From Bacteroidota bacterium (GTDB taxonomy: Bacteria > Bacteroidota > Bacteroidia > J057 > JADKCL01): a stretch of DNA of 64,000 bases. The notes beneath the pieces were generated by a model that saw only the letters and a program-made list of their open reading frames with translations, had not been told where the DNA came from and did not search any database. Below, in pieces: positions 1 through 8,400 of this stretch (its first letter is position 1; each line of letters starts with the position of its first letter). The stretch lies in NCBI GenBank assembly GCA_016718825.1, contig JADKCL010000006.1:186001-250000 (forward strand), written 5' to 3'. Position numbers and translations under genes: made by a program.

Positions 1-49
1 TTTTCAATTTTCAATTTTCAATTCTCAATTTTCAATTCTCAATTCTCAA
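1..49. repeat. Heptanucleotide tandem repeat (TTYTCAA)
   Basis: About seven consecutive 7-bp units of TTTTCAA or TTCTCAA, decaying into TTCCCCA and TTCTCCC before the first promoter. It continues to the window edge, so its full length is unknown. A single related tract (ATTCTCAATTTTCC) occurs near 4387, and a different heptamer, TTTCTAA, near 55659. Confidence 0.85.
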
Positions 50-82
50 TTCCCCATTCTCCCTTCCCGGCGGTGTTTTTTC

Positions 83-90
83 TATCTTTG
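83..90 (+). promoter_or_regulatory. Bacteroidota -7 promoter element
   Basis: TATCTTTG matches TAnnTTTG exactly. It ends only 3 nt before the ATG at 94, so a transcript starting at the usual distance would have essentially no leader. Confidence 0.55.
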
Positions 91-93
91 GCC

Positions 94-1527
94 ATGTCTC
101 AAGAGATCCATGTCGACCGTCTGAATTGGAAGGCCTGCCGCAAGGCGTTGGAGGTGCGGTTTGAACGACCGGTTCCATTGGACTATCAGTCGGGAAACGT
201 CGATTTGGAGGCCCTGATGAAGCATCTCTCCCCAATGGAAAATGACTTCTTCTGGCGGGGCCGCATTCTGATTGGACTCGAATTGAAGGCTGCGATCGCT
301 GGCCAACTGGGCATGGACCCCACCGAATTGTTGCCGGAAACCCCAATGACCGGACTTTTTCCGCATCACGGGCGCAGGCAAAAATGGCAGGAATTGCAGG
401 AAATGCTAACCTGGAAACTGCCACGAATCGGCTTGCCTGTCTGGGCGCAGTACATCTGGGGGGCAGTGTTGTTGGCGGGCTTTGTGATGATGTTTTTGTT
501 GCCGCTCTGGGGACTGCTCGTTTTTTTCGGGGGGATCATCCTGAGTTTTCAAGTCGAAAAACGAGCCACCGCCTTTCAATATGCGACCTTGGACGAAACC
601 TTGTCGGCGATGGTTCGCCAGAATTGGCCGGCTTTGGAACTCGGAGAAGGCGGCGACGATCGTTTGAGATTGGCATTCGCCCAAGTGCTCGATGCCCATT
701 TTATCGCGCTCGATGATCCGCAAGCGGTATTTCCACGTGTTGTCGTCGAGGACCCGTTCACTCAAGTCCATCCCCAATGGCATATCCTGCAAGATGACCG
801 CCTGCGCGAAACCTTTGACTTGGCAATGGTCCCCGGCGAATTGGTCGTGATCCGGGAATGTTATGTGGTGGGTCCATTGCCCGAAAATGACCGTTCTTGG
901 AAAGCAAGGGCTGAGTTCATCCGGACTGAATACCAAGCTTCGGTCGAAAAATACAGCGAATGGGTCTTGAAACAGCTGGACCGGTTACAGCTTGCCGGGG
1001 AAGATGCTGAATTCAACCTTTGGTTTGGCGATGACTTGTTTTGTCAGGTCAATCTCTGGTTTGTCGTGAACCGCTGGGTTGAAAATGGAAGGAAGGGACA
1101 GCTATTCCGCGTAATTCCGCTTGAATCTGATGGAGGGAATCGCTGGCGGGGATTTGACGGGATCGGTGAATCCGGCATCTCGGCGGCGATGATTGCGCGT
1201 ATTCCATTTGAAAATGAGGATATCGAATTGGCCTGTGCGCTTTGGAAGGCCTTCAAGCAGCAAGACCGCAGCACCTTGACAATCTTGGCGAAAACAAAAA
1301 GCCCGTGTTTCAGGTGGTTGCCGGAGGTGGTTGAAGCACATTGGGCGCGATTCCCTGAAAATGGGGGAGAAGGTCAGCCGCAAGCCGCGCTGCGGCAAAT
1401 TCTGGCTGAGGGGAAAAGCACATTCGAGGAGATCTTTCAAGAATTCACGCGCCGACAGGGGATTTATGGATTCACTGACCTGCAAGTGAAAAGCCTGATG
1501 CGGGAATTGAAACAGGAACCGAATTGA
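94..1527 (+). CDS. Hypothetical membrane protein with a central transmembrane hairpin
   Basis: I do not recognise this 477-residue protein. ATG 94 is preferred over the upstream GTG at 73 because an exact -7 box (83-90) lies between them. The sequence shows an N-terminal soluble part, two closely spaced hydrophobic segments at about residues 116-152 (rich in L, F, G and W), and a large acidic C-terminal domain of about 320 residues. Around residues 64-90 the pattern DPTELLPETP resembles the helix II region of acyl carrier proteins, but there is no DSL serine, so I draw no function from it. It stands alone: heptamer repeats lie upstream, and the next gene starts 117 bp downstream with its own signal peptide. 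Confidence 0.7.
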   Translation: MSQEIHVDRLNWKACRKALEVRFERPVPLDYQSGNVDLEALMKHLSPMENDFFWRGRILIGLELKAAIAGQLGMDPTELLPETPMTGLFPHHGRRQKWQELQEMLTWKLPRIGLPVWAQYIWGAVLLAGFVMMFLLPLWGLLVFFGGIILSFQVEKRATAFQYATLDETLSAMVRQNWPALELGEGGDDRLRLAFAQVLDAHFIALDDPQAVFPRVVVEDPFTQVHPQWHILQDDRLRETFDLAMVPGELVVIRECYVVGPLPENDRSWKARAEFIRTEYQASVEKYSEWVLKQLDRLQLAGEDAEFNLWFGDDLFCQVNLWFVVNRWVENGRKGQLFRVIPLESDGGNRWRGFDGIGESGISAAMIARIPFENEDIELACALWKAFKQQDRSTLTILAKTKSPCFRWLPEVVEAHWARFPENGGEGQPQAALRQILAEGKSTFEEIFQEFTRRQGIYGFTDLQVKSLMRELKQEPN

Positions 1528-1644
1528 CGGTAGGACTAAGATGGAGCAAAAGACCTTGACCATCACGCATTATGCCGGTATGCGCAACGAGAGAATTCAC
1601 AGAAATTCTTGTAGCTTGTAGCAATAAAAACGGATCGTATTGCC

Positions 1645-2466
1645 ATGAAATTCACCGTCAAATTGCTGTGTTTCCTGTTTCTGATCGTCGCGAAGGCGGG
1701 TAGCAGCATGGCTCAAGCACCTGAATCGGAGATTGGCCCGGTTGATTTGCGGTTGGTTCCCGAACGCGTCGACGACAAGCATCTCTATTCCTTGGAATGG
1801 GGGACACTTTATCATTACGGCGGCTTGCCGCAGGCTTCAGGCCATTTCAGGTTGGATGGGCAGCGGCTCGATTGGCCTTCGGGATTGAGATTTTATGCGC
1901 TGCAGTCTCTTCAAAAGCCATTTCAAGGCGGTCAGGGTACATTCGACCAGGGGAATTACTATTATTTCAACCACATCAACACGGATCGCAACGAAATTTT
2001 GACGCTTGGGATCACGCACGACAAGGCAGAAACTTCGAATGACAGCCGTAAATACCGCTACAACAAAGGCGGAATGGAAATCACAGCTTTGTACGGAAAG
2101 CATTGGTTTACAGGTAAAACCTTCTTGCGCGTATTCAGGCTGTATGCGGATGCGCGTGCCGGGGCGATGCTTTCCTTCAATGACATCGATGCAGTCATTA
2201 CATTACCCAATGATGGTCAACCACTGCAAATCCAATCGGCAAAAAGGGGCCGATCCTATTCCGGAATGGGACTCCTGGGTTGTGTCGGCGGAGGGATCAA
2301 TGCGCGCATCAACCATGCCTTTTCCATTGGGATCGGGCTGAATTTTACCGGATTTTGGGGCTATACGCGTGAGCCGATACGCGTTGGCGGCATCTATGGC
2401 GGGCGTTTGCGAATCGGCTATGGTGGACTCACCGCGAATTACCCCGTGATTCAATTGATTTTTTAG
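1645..2466 (+). CDS. Secreted protein, possible outer-membrane beta-barrel
   Basis: A 273-residue protein with a clear Sec signal peptide (MKFTVKLLCFLFLIVAKAGS, cleavage probably after the AQA near residue 26). The C-terminal half is rich in glycine and alternating aromatic or hydrophobic residues, and the last residue is phenylalanine (PVIQLIF), as in many outer-membrane barrels. I do not recognise the family. It lies between the first gene and the convergent helicase gene and has no obvious operon partner. Confidence 0.7.
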   Translation: MKFTVKLLCFLFLIVAKAGSSMAQAPESEIGPVDLRLVPERVDDKHLYSLEWGTLYHYGGLPQASGHFRLDGQRLDWPSGLRFYALQSLQKPFQGGQGTFDQGNYYYFNHINTDRNEILTLGITHDKAETSNDSRKYRYNKGGMEITALYGKHWFTGKTFLRVFRLYADARAGAMLSFNDIDAVITLPNDGQPLQIQSAKRGRSYSGMGLLGCVGGGINARINHAFSIGIGLNFTGFWGYTREPIRVGGIYGGRLRIGYGGLTANYPVIQLIF

Positions 2467-2563
2467 GCGAATCTCATTGCCTCCAAAGAGCAGGACCGCG
2501 AAAAACCCATTGCTGGAAATTCTTCGCGGTCCCGATGATGTCAATATCTATCTGGCAAATGGC

Positions 2564-4192
2564 TTAATCCCAGCTGATTCCGCCGCGAAAGCCTTCTTGG
2601 TTATTGCCGGAATTTTCGTTTTTCCGTTCTACCGGATTGGATTTCGGCTGCGATGCCGGCGGATTGCCTTGGCGTGCGCTGTTGAAGTTGGTGTTGGCTG
2701 AACTCGCATTGCTGCTGTTTGCGCCTGCGTTGCCGCCACCGCCTCCACTAGGGCGCTTGCGCCTGCGGTTACGCGATGGGCTGCCATCACGCGGACCTTG
2801 TGCGCTGCCTTGGCCTTGAGGAGCCGGCCGCTGCTGCGGTTGCCGTTCGACAGGGTTTTGACGCTCGGATTGCGGTTTCGGGGCCGGTTGACGGTTGTTG
2901 TCCCGGCTTTGGGTCGAAGGGCCACGGCTGTTGCCGCCGCGATTTCCACCACCACCTTGGCCGTAACCACGGCCACCGCCGCCACGTCCACCACGTGCTG
3001 CTTCCACTTCGGCTTCAGCCGCCTCGGCCTCGCTCATCTTCGCCAATGCAGTTCCCGGAGGAAACGGATGGTTTTGAACGAGCGGCAATTGCTGACGGAT
3101 CAAGCGCTCAATATCGCGCAAGTATGCCCTTTCCTCGGAATCGCAAAATGCCAAGGCAATACCTGCTGCACCTGCACGACCCGTACGACCGATGCGGTGG
3201 ACGTAGGTTTCAGGTACATTCGGAAGGTCATACTGAATGACGTGGCTCAAGTCATCAATGTCGATGCCCCTTGCTGCAATGTCAGTCGCCACCAAAACGC
3301 GCAAACGGCCGGCTTTGAAGCCTTCCAAGGCTGCGACACGCGCAGCTTGGGACTTGTTGCCGTGAATGGCTTCAGCGCCAATGCCGACTTTCATCAGCAC
3401 TTTCGCGATTTTGTTGGCGCCGTGTTTGGTCCGGGAAAAGACCAAGGCACGGGTGATCACCGGATTCTTCAACAAATGCACCAACAAGGCGTTCTTGTTG
3501 CCCTTGTCCACAAAATAAAGTCCTTGCTCCACCCGTTCGGCCGTCGTCGACTGAGGCGTCACAGAGACTTTTGCGGGGTTGTTCAGGATTTTTTGGGACA
3601 ATTCGACGATTTCCTGCGGCAGCGTTGCACTGAAATACAGCGATTGCCGGTTGGATGGAAGCTTTGCAATCACCTTGCGTACATCATGGATAAAGCCCAT
3701 GTCGAGCATGCGGTCTGCTTCGTCCAAGACAAAAAACTCGATGTCTTTCAGGTGGATGTAGCCTTGTTGCATCAGGTCGAGGAGTCGACCAGGGGTTGCA
3801 GTCAGGATATCGATGCCTTTCTGAAGCTCGTGGGTCTGATTGCCTTGCTTGACGCCGCCAAAAATGACAGTGTGGCGCAATCCTTCCAAGTTCTTGCCAT
3901 AGTCGCGAATGCTTTCGTCGATTTGAATCGCAAGCTCGCGGGTAGGGGTGATGATCAAAGCCTTGATTTTCTTGCCTTTTGCTTTCAGATCAACCCGGGA
4001 ATGCATCATCTGCAAAATGGGGACCACGAATGCGCAAGTTTTGCCGGTTCCTGTCTGTGCACAACCCAGCAAATCGCGTCCTTGGAGCAAAATGGGGATG
4101 GCTTGTGCCTGAATGGGGGTCGGTTCGGTGTATCCTAGTGCCTTTAACGCCTCCAGGATGGGCGGAATAATCTCTAAATTTTCAAAGGTCAT
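2564..4192 (-). CDS. DEAD-box RNA helicase, RhlE-like
   Basis: ATP-dependent RNA helicase acting on structured RNA (ribosome assembly, RNA decay or cold response in this family). The 542-residue protein carries all core motifs in order: Q-motif region PTPIQ, AQTGTGKT, PTRELA, TPGRL, DEAD, SAT, ARGIDI and HRIGRTGRAG. The helicase core occupies about residues 1-365. After it comes a long disordered tail rich in Gly, Arg, Asn, Gln and Pro (RGGRGGGGRGYGQGGGG and similar), typical of RhlE relatives in Bacteroidota. The start is MTFENLEIIP at 4192; 13 in-frame residues further upstream look non-native, and a TACCTTTG box lies at 4209-4216. It is divergent from a second DEAD-box gene about 400 bp away. 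Confidence 0.93.
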   Translation of the reverse strand: MTFENLEIIPPILEALKALGYTEPTPIQAQAIPILLQGRDLLGCAQTGTGKTCAFVVPILQMMHSRVDLKAKGKKIKALIITPTRELAIQIDESIRDYGKNLEGLRHTVIFGGVKQGNQTHELQKGIDILTATPGRLLDLMQQGYIHLKDIEFFVLDEADRMLDMGFIHDVRKVIAKLPSNRQSLYFSATLPQEIVELSQKILNNPAKVSVTPQSTTAERVEQGLYFVDKGNKNALLVHLLKNPVITRALVFSRTKHGANKIAKVLMKVGIGAEAIHGNKSQAARVAALEGFKAGRLRVLVATDIAARGIDIDDLSHVIQYDLPNVPETYVHRIGRTGRAGAAGIALAFCDSEERAYLRDIERLIRQQLPLVQNHPFPPGTALAKMSEAEAAEAEVEAARGGRGGGGRGYGQGGGGNRGGNSRGPSTQSRDNNRQPAPKPQSERQNPVERQPQQRPAPQGQGSAQGPRDGSPSRNRRRKRPSGGGGGNAGANSSNASSANTNFNSARQGNPPASQPKSNPVERKNENSGNNQEGFRGGISWD

Positions 4193-4208
4193 AATACAAA
4201 TTCTACTG

Positions 4209-4216
4209 CAAAGGTA
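4209..4216 (-). promoter_or_regulatory. -7 promoter element of the RhlE-like helicase gene
   Basis: TACCTTTG on the minus strand, an exact TAnnTTTG match, 16 nt before the ATG at 4192. I see no well-placed -33 TTG. Confidence 0.6.
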
Positions 4217-4464
4217 CGGAACAATTGACAAATGCGTTGACCGGTCATGAGAATTGGGGCGATTTGCCCGAAAATCAGCGGAATTCCACTTGTTTTGATC
4301 TGTCAGAAAGGATCATTCGTCGAAAATAATCTTCATGGCATTTTTGAAAATATCACCCATAACCCCCTCATTCATTGTCTATTATCCATTCTCAATTTTC
4401 CATTCCAAATAGTACGAACATTCGTAATTTTCGATAGCTTGGTATCAAAACGGAAAACTCTGCT
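4217..4464. other. Intergenic region between divergent helicase genes
   Basis: The two helicase start codons are separated by 397 bp. This interval holds the minus-strand promoter at its left edge, a short TTCTCAATTTTCC tract (about 4388-4400) like the repeat at the window start, and the plus-strand promoter at its right edge. Short open frames here have no start context or recognisable product, and I see no gene. Confidence 0.6.
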
Positions 4465-4472
4465 TATCTTTG
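4465..4472 (+). promoter_or_regulatory. -7 promoter element of the DeaD-like helicase gene
   Basis: TATCTTTG, an exact TAnnTTTG match, with TTG at 4439-4441 spaced 23 bp upstream (within the 17-23 bp reported for Flavobacterium promoters). It implies a leader of about 110 nt before the ATG at 4590, long enough for the structured regulatory leader known for cold-shock helicases, though I cannot assign a specific fold. Confidence 0.6.
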
Positions 4473-4589
4473 CACTCGCAAGCTGCTGGACGGCAGAATT
4501 TTGCAGCCAAGAGGCGCCGTGCGTACGGCGATAGAGAAGGGTGCGGGATTCAAGATTCACAGCTCAGTTGTTGAACTTAAAATTACCGT

Positions 4590-6695
4590 ATGACCTTTTC
4601 AGAGCTCGGCTTATCGCCGGAAATTCTGTCGGCTATCACCGACTTGGGCTACACAGCGCCTACCCCCATTCAAGAAAAAGCTATTCCAGTTATCCTGAGC
4701 AAAGACCATGACTTGGTCGCTTTGGCACAAACCGGAACGGGTAAAACCGCAGCTTTTGGACTTCCGATCCTTGGACAGCTTGATTTTCAATTGCGTGGCA
4801 TTCAGGCACTCATCTTGGCTCCAACCAGGGAGTTGTGCATGCAGATCACCAAAGACCTTGAGAAATTCGGTGCCCACTTGAAAGGCTTCAAAGTCACTGC
4901 CATCTATGGTGGTGCAAGCATGGAAGGCCAAATCAAGCAATTGCATCGCCTCCCACAAGTCGTCGTTGGCACGCCTGGACGTACCTTGGACATGATCCGC
5001 CGTGGTGCCCTCAAAGTAGAGGTCATCCGTTGGCTGGTTTTGGACGAAGCGGATGAAATGCTCAAAATGGGCTTTCAGGAAGACATGGACGCCATTTTGG
5101 CTGCCACGCCTGCTACCCGTCAAACCCTGCTTTTCTCGGCAACCATGCCGCAGGAAATCGTGGGCATGACCAAGCGCTACATGAAATCCCCTGAGGAGAT
5201 TTCTGTAGGCACCAAAAACACAGGCGCCAAAAACGTCGAGCACTGGTTCTATGTCACGCATCCCAAGGACAAGTACCTCGCACTCAAGCGGATTGCCGAC
5301 TTGCATCCCGACATCTACGGGATTGTATTCTGCAAAACCCGTCTGGAAACGCAGGAAGTGGCTTCTGCCCTGATCGCCGACAACTACAATGCAGACGCGC
5401 TCCACGGTGACTTGAGCCAAGGACAGCGTGACCATGTCATGGCCCGCTTCCGCAGCCGCAACTTGCAGTTGCTCATCGCCACCGACGTCGCCGCACGCGG
5501 CTTGGACGTGGATGACCTCACCCACGTGATCAACTACCGTTTGCCAGATCAACTCGACAGCTATATTCACCGCTCGGGCCGTACCGGTCGTGCAGGTAAA
5601 AATGGCATTTCGATCTCGATCATCAGCCCACGCGACAAGCGCCTCATCAAGTCGCTCGAATATCAAATCAACAAGCCCTTCATCCAGAAGCGCATTCCTA
5701 GCGGTGCCGAAATCGTGCAGCAGCAGCTCGTGAACTACGTGAGCCGCATCATCGATACACAAGTCGATGCCGAGCGTCTTGCCCCGTTGATGGAGCCTGT
5801 GTATGAAAAATTGGCTTACCTGACCCGCGAAGAACTGATTCAGAAGTTTGTGGGCATGGAATTCAGCCGTTTGCTGGGTTACTATCAGCGTGCCGGCGAC
5901 ATCAATGCCGAGTCGGCATTTGAGCGTCGTGATGAGCGTCCAGAACGCCGCGAGCGTGATGACCGCTACGAGCGCCGCGACGACCGTCCGGAACGCCGTG
6001 AGCGCACAGACCGCCCGGAGCGCAACGAGCGTCCATCCACACGTCCTGAGCGTGTCGAGCGTACCACGCGCCCTGACCGCGAAGAGCGTACAACCCGCCC
6101 AGAGCGTGAAGAGCGCCCTGCACCGAAGGTTCGTTCCAATGAGCATCTCTCGATCGTGGACCGCAGCGAAGGTTTTGACCGTGCTGAGAAAAGCGAGAAA
6201 GTAGAGCGTGCCCGTGCAGGTGCCAAGGGCTTCACCCGCTACTTCATCAACTTGGGTTCGAAAAACGACCTCACGCCGCCCAAACTCATCAACATGATCA
6301 ACAATCAGGAGGCCCTGAGCGGTGTCCAGATTGGCAAGATCGAAGTGTTGAAGAAGTTCAGCTTCTTTGAATTGGACAACAGCCATGGCGGCGACGCTGC
6401 CGGATTGTTGACAGGCAAGGACTTTGACGGCACGACCATCCACGTCGAGCAGGCAGAAGCACCCAAAGCACCTGATGCGCCATCCAAGGAAAAAGGATTT
6501 GGCGCCAAAAAAGAAGCATTCGGCGGACGTTTGCGTGAAGCCCGCAGCACGGGTTTTGCTTCCAAACGCCCTGAACGCAATGCATCCGGTGACGGATTCT
6601 GGACCAAAGCCCCTGCCAAGGATGCCAAATCCAGCGCGATTGGCAAAACTGCCAAGCCCAAAAAAGCAAAGAAAAGCATCTCGTCGTTGGACTGA
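4590..6695 (+). CDS. DEAD-box RNA helicase, DeaD/CsdA-like
   Basis: ATP-dependent RNA helicase of 701 residues. Core motifs: PTPIQ, AQTGTGKT (residues 46-53), PTREL, TPGR, DEADEML, SAT, ARGLDV and HRSGRTGRAG. After the core comes a charged low-complexity linker (about residues 443-520) of repeating RPERRER, RDDR and RPEREER units. A compact domain follows (from RYFINLGSKNDLTPPKLINM to about the HVEQAE segment) that fits the DbpA/CsdA RNA-binding fold, then a Lys/Ala/Gly-rich basic tail ending in KPKKAKKS. This order is typical of DeaD/CsdA in Bacteroidota, where the enzyme unwinds rRNA and mRNA during ribosome biogenesis and cold adaptation. A rho-independent hairpin follows at 6724. Confidence 0.93.
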   Translation: MTFSELGLSPEILSAITDLGYTAPTPIQEKAIPVILSKDHDLVALAQTGTGKTAAFGLPILGQLDFQLRGIQALILAPTRELCMQITKDLEKFGAHLKGFKVTAIYGGASMEGQIKQLHRLPQVVVGTPGRTLDMIRRGALKVEVIRWLVLDEADEMLKMGFQEDMDAILAATPATRQTLLFSATMPQEIVGMTKRYMKSPEEISVGTKNTGAKNVEHWFYVTHPKDKYLALKRIADLHPDIYGIVFCKTRLETQEVASALIADNYNADALHGDLSQGQRDHVMARFRSRNLQLLIATDVAARGLDVDDLTHVINYRLPDQLDSYIHRSGRTGRAGKNGISISIISPRDKRLIKSLEYQINKPFIQKRIPSGAEIVQQQLVNYVSRIIDTQVDAERLAPLMEPVYEKLAYLTREELIQKFVGMEFSRLLGYYQRAGDINAESAFERRDERPERRERDDRYERRDDRPERRERTDRPERNERPSTRPERVERTTRPDREERTTRPEREERPAPKVRSNEHLSIVDRSEGFDRAEKSEKVERARAGAKGFTRYFINLGSKNDLTPPKLINMINNQEALSGVQIGKIEVLKKFSFFELDNSHGGDAAGLLTGKDFDGTTIHVEQAEAPKAPDAPSKEKGFGAKKEAFGGRLREARSTGFASKRPERNASGDGFWTKAPAKDAKSSAIGKTAKPKKAKKSISSLD

Positions 6696-6723
6696 GAATT
6701 GCAAACTGAGATAAGATGAAATT

Positions 6724-6757
6724 GGATCCTTGGGCAACTGAGGATCCTTTTGTTTTT
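6724..6757 (+). terminator. Intrinsic terminator after the DeaD-like gene
   Basis: Stem GGATCCT/AGGATCC (6724-6730 and 6741-6747) with a 10-nt loop, followed by TTTTGTTTTT. It lies 28 bp after the helicase stop. Confidence 0.75.
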
Positions 6758-6807
6758 AGCCCCCATTTGTATTTTCTGAAAACCTCGAAAAATTGAAGGC
6801 CTTCAAC

Positions 6808-6815
6808 TAAATTTG
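6808..6815 (+). promoter_or_regulatory. -7 promoter element upstream of the DUF1152 gene
   Basis: TAAATTTG matches TAnnTTTG exactly and lies 31 nt before the ATG at 6847. Confidence 0.5.
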
Positions 6816-6846
6816 ACAGATTCACCCTCATTTCGCAGCCTACACA

Positions 6847-7809
6847 ATGTTTCAAGTCGACCAAATCCCTTTTTTCCAGCATTTGAAGTCGAGCAAACGG
6901 ATCCTACTCGCAGGTGCGGGCGGAGGCTTCGATATTTTTACCGGGATTCCGATTTATTTTGCCTTGACAGCACTTGGAAAGGAAGTTACATTGGCCAACC
7001 TTTCCTTCACGGATCTCTCTCGTACCAATTCTGAACTGCTATTCAACGCCTGCTACAAAGTGCATGCCAATGATCGTCTAATCGATGGCGGCGATTATTT
7101 TCCCGAAAAGGTGCTTTGCCAATGGTTTGCACATCAAGGAATTCCATTGTCCGTGTACGCTTTTCGCAAGACAGGCGTACGCCCGTTGAGAGACGCCTAC
7201 AAACAAATCGCCCGAATTCACGGAATCGACACCGTGGTTTTGATGGATGGCGGCACGGATAGTTTGATGTTTGGCGATGAAGAAAGCCTCGGCACGCCGC
7301 ATGAGGACATCTGCTCGATGGCAGCAGCTTTTCGCAGCGGAATCACGCATCAGTTCCTTCTCAGCATCGGATTTGGAATTGATCATTTTCACGGCGTTTC
7401 CCACTACCGTTTTCTGGAAAATGTGGCGCTGTTGGCAAAGGAAGGAGGATACTTGGGCATGTGGCAACTGATGAAGGAAATGTCCGAGGCCAAACAATTC
7501 ATTTCGGCCGTTGAATTTGCCAATGAAAAGGTTGCGAGTCGCCCAAGCATCGTCTGCAACTCGATTTTGTCAGCGTTGTTGGGAAACTACGGTGACGTTC
7601 ATTTCAGTGGCCGCACGGCGGGTAGTCATCTCTGGATCAATCCTTTGATGACTGCATTTTGGGCATTTGACCTGCGGAAGGTGATCGATCGCATCGAATA
7701 CTATCCTTTGATCAAAGACACCAATTCGATGGGCGAATTGTCGGGCATTTTGCAGGAATACCGCAGCAATCTCAAAACAAAACGTAAGCACAAGCGACTT
7801 CCGATTTGA
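6847..7809 (+). CDS. DUF1152 domain-containing protein
   Basis: A 320-residue cytoplasmic protein matching what I know of DUF1152. It opens with a glycine-rich nucleotide-binding-like turn (LLAGAGGGFDIFTGIPIYF, about residues 19-37). It continues with a conserved VLMDGGTDSLMFGDEESLGTP stretch (about 128-148) and GFGIDHFHGVSHYRFLENVA. The biochemical role is not established to my knowledge; the fold suggests a nucleotide- or phosphate-handling enzyme. It is a single gene with its own promoter box and is followed by an unrelated small gene about 100 bp downstream. Confidence 0.8.
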   Translation: MFQVDQIPFFQHLKSSKRILLAGAGGGFDIFTGIPIYFALTALGKEVTLANLSFTDLSRTNSELLFNACYKVHANDRLIDGGDYFPEKVLCQWFAHQGIPLSVYAFRKTGVRPLRDAYKQIARIHGIDTVVLMDGGTDSLMFGDEESLGTPHEDICSMAAAFRSGITHQFLLSIGFGIDHFHGVSHYRFLENVALLAKEGGYLGMWQLMKEMSEAKQFISAVEFANEKVASRPSIVCNSILSALLGNYGDVHFSGRTAGSHLWINPLMTAFWAFDLRKVIDRIEYYPLIKDTNSMGELSGILQEYRSNLKTKRKHKRLPI

Positions 7810-7912
7810 AAATGATTCTCCAATGCCGTAGACATTTCCTTTGCCAAGTCTCCGCATTTTGCGAAATTCCAGCTTCAAAATTTCATTCTCTAAAGTCTAA
7901 ACTCAAAAATCC

Positions 7913-8323
7913 ATGAGCACTACCCTCGAAGGCACCAAAGAAAATCCTTGGAAACTCAAAACCCCGCCCGGCACATCCGACTATGAAATGTACAAAGGCG
8001 AAAAGGACGGGCAGGAAGTCATTTACTGCGTGGTCGGTTCGACGACCTTGCTCTATCAATGGCGTGCGGTTGCCGACTTGCATGCGATGCTCAAAGCCCA
8101 CGGTGATTGGATGGATTTGGGCGGTGCCGACGAACAGAAGCCCGTCAAGGAAGGCACCGTCGAAGCCTGGGGCCGTTCCGAAAGCAATCCTGTTGGCGGT
8201 TGGTATGGCTTGAAAAAGGGCCTTCGCGGGCGTTTTGGGGTCTATATGCCGCCGTTGATGGAGCGTTTGGGCCTCTGCGAATTGGAGCACAATCCTAAAA
8301 ACAACCGGATGAGGGCCATTTGA
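7913..8323 (+). CDS. Hypothetical small soluble protein (possibly DUF6855-like)
   Basis: A 136-residue protein without signal peptide or membrane segment. It begins GTKENPWKLKTPPGTSDYEM, has a WRAVADLHAMLKAHGDWMDLGGADE middle, and ends with GRFGVYMPPLMERLGLCELEHNP. I have a weak memory of this opening in the DUF6855 family; no activity is known to me. Codon use and spacing are like the neighbours, so it is very likely a real gene. Confidence 0.7.
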   Translation: MSTTLEGTKENPWKLKTPPGTSDYEMYKGEKDGQEVIYCVVGSTTLLYQWRAVADLHAMLKAHGDWMDLGGADEQKPVKEGTVEAWGRSESNPVGGWYGLKKGLRGRFGVYMPPLMERLGLCELEHNPKNNRMRAI

Positions 8324-8400
8324 GAAGTGGTTCCTTTCACGGTAAAGGGAAAGTCATTTGACCCAATCGTCAACTGGTTTTCCCTTAGATTTACAGTTCA

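Noticed and set aside
2798..4138. A 1.3-kb plus-strand open frame opposite the RhlE-like gene
   Set aside because: Antisense of conserved helicase motifs; no recognisable product.
4611..6737. A 2.1-kb open frame on the minus strand opposite the DeaD-like helicase gene
   Set aside because: It is the antisense shadow of a well-motivated helicase; its translation has no domain, is rich in Cys/Phe/Val typical of reversed codons, and has no promoter.
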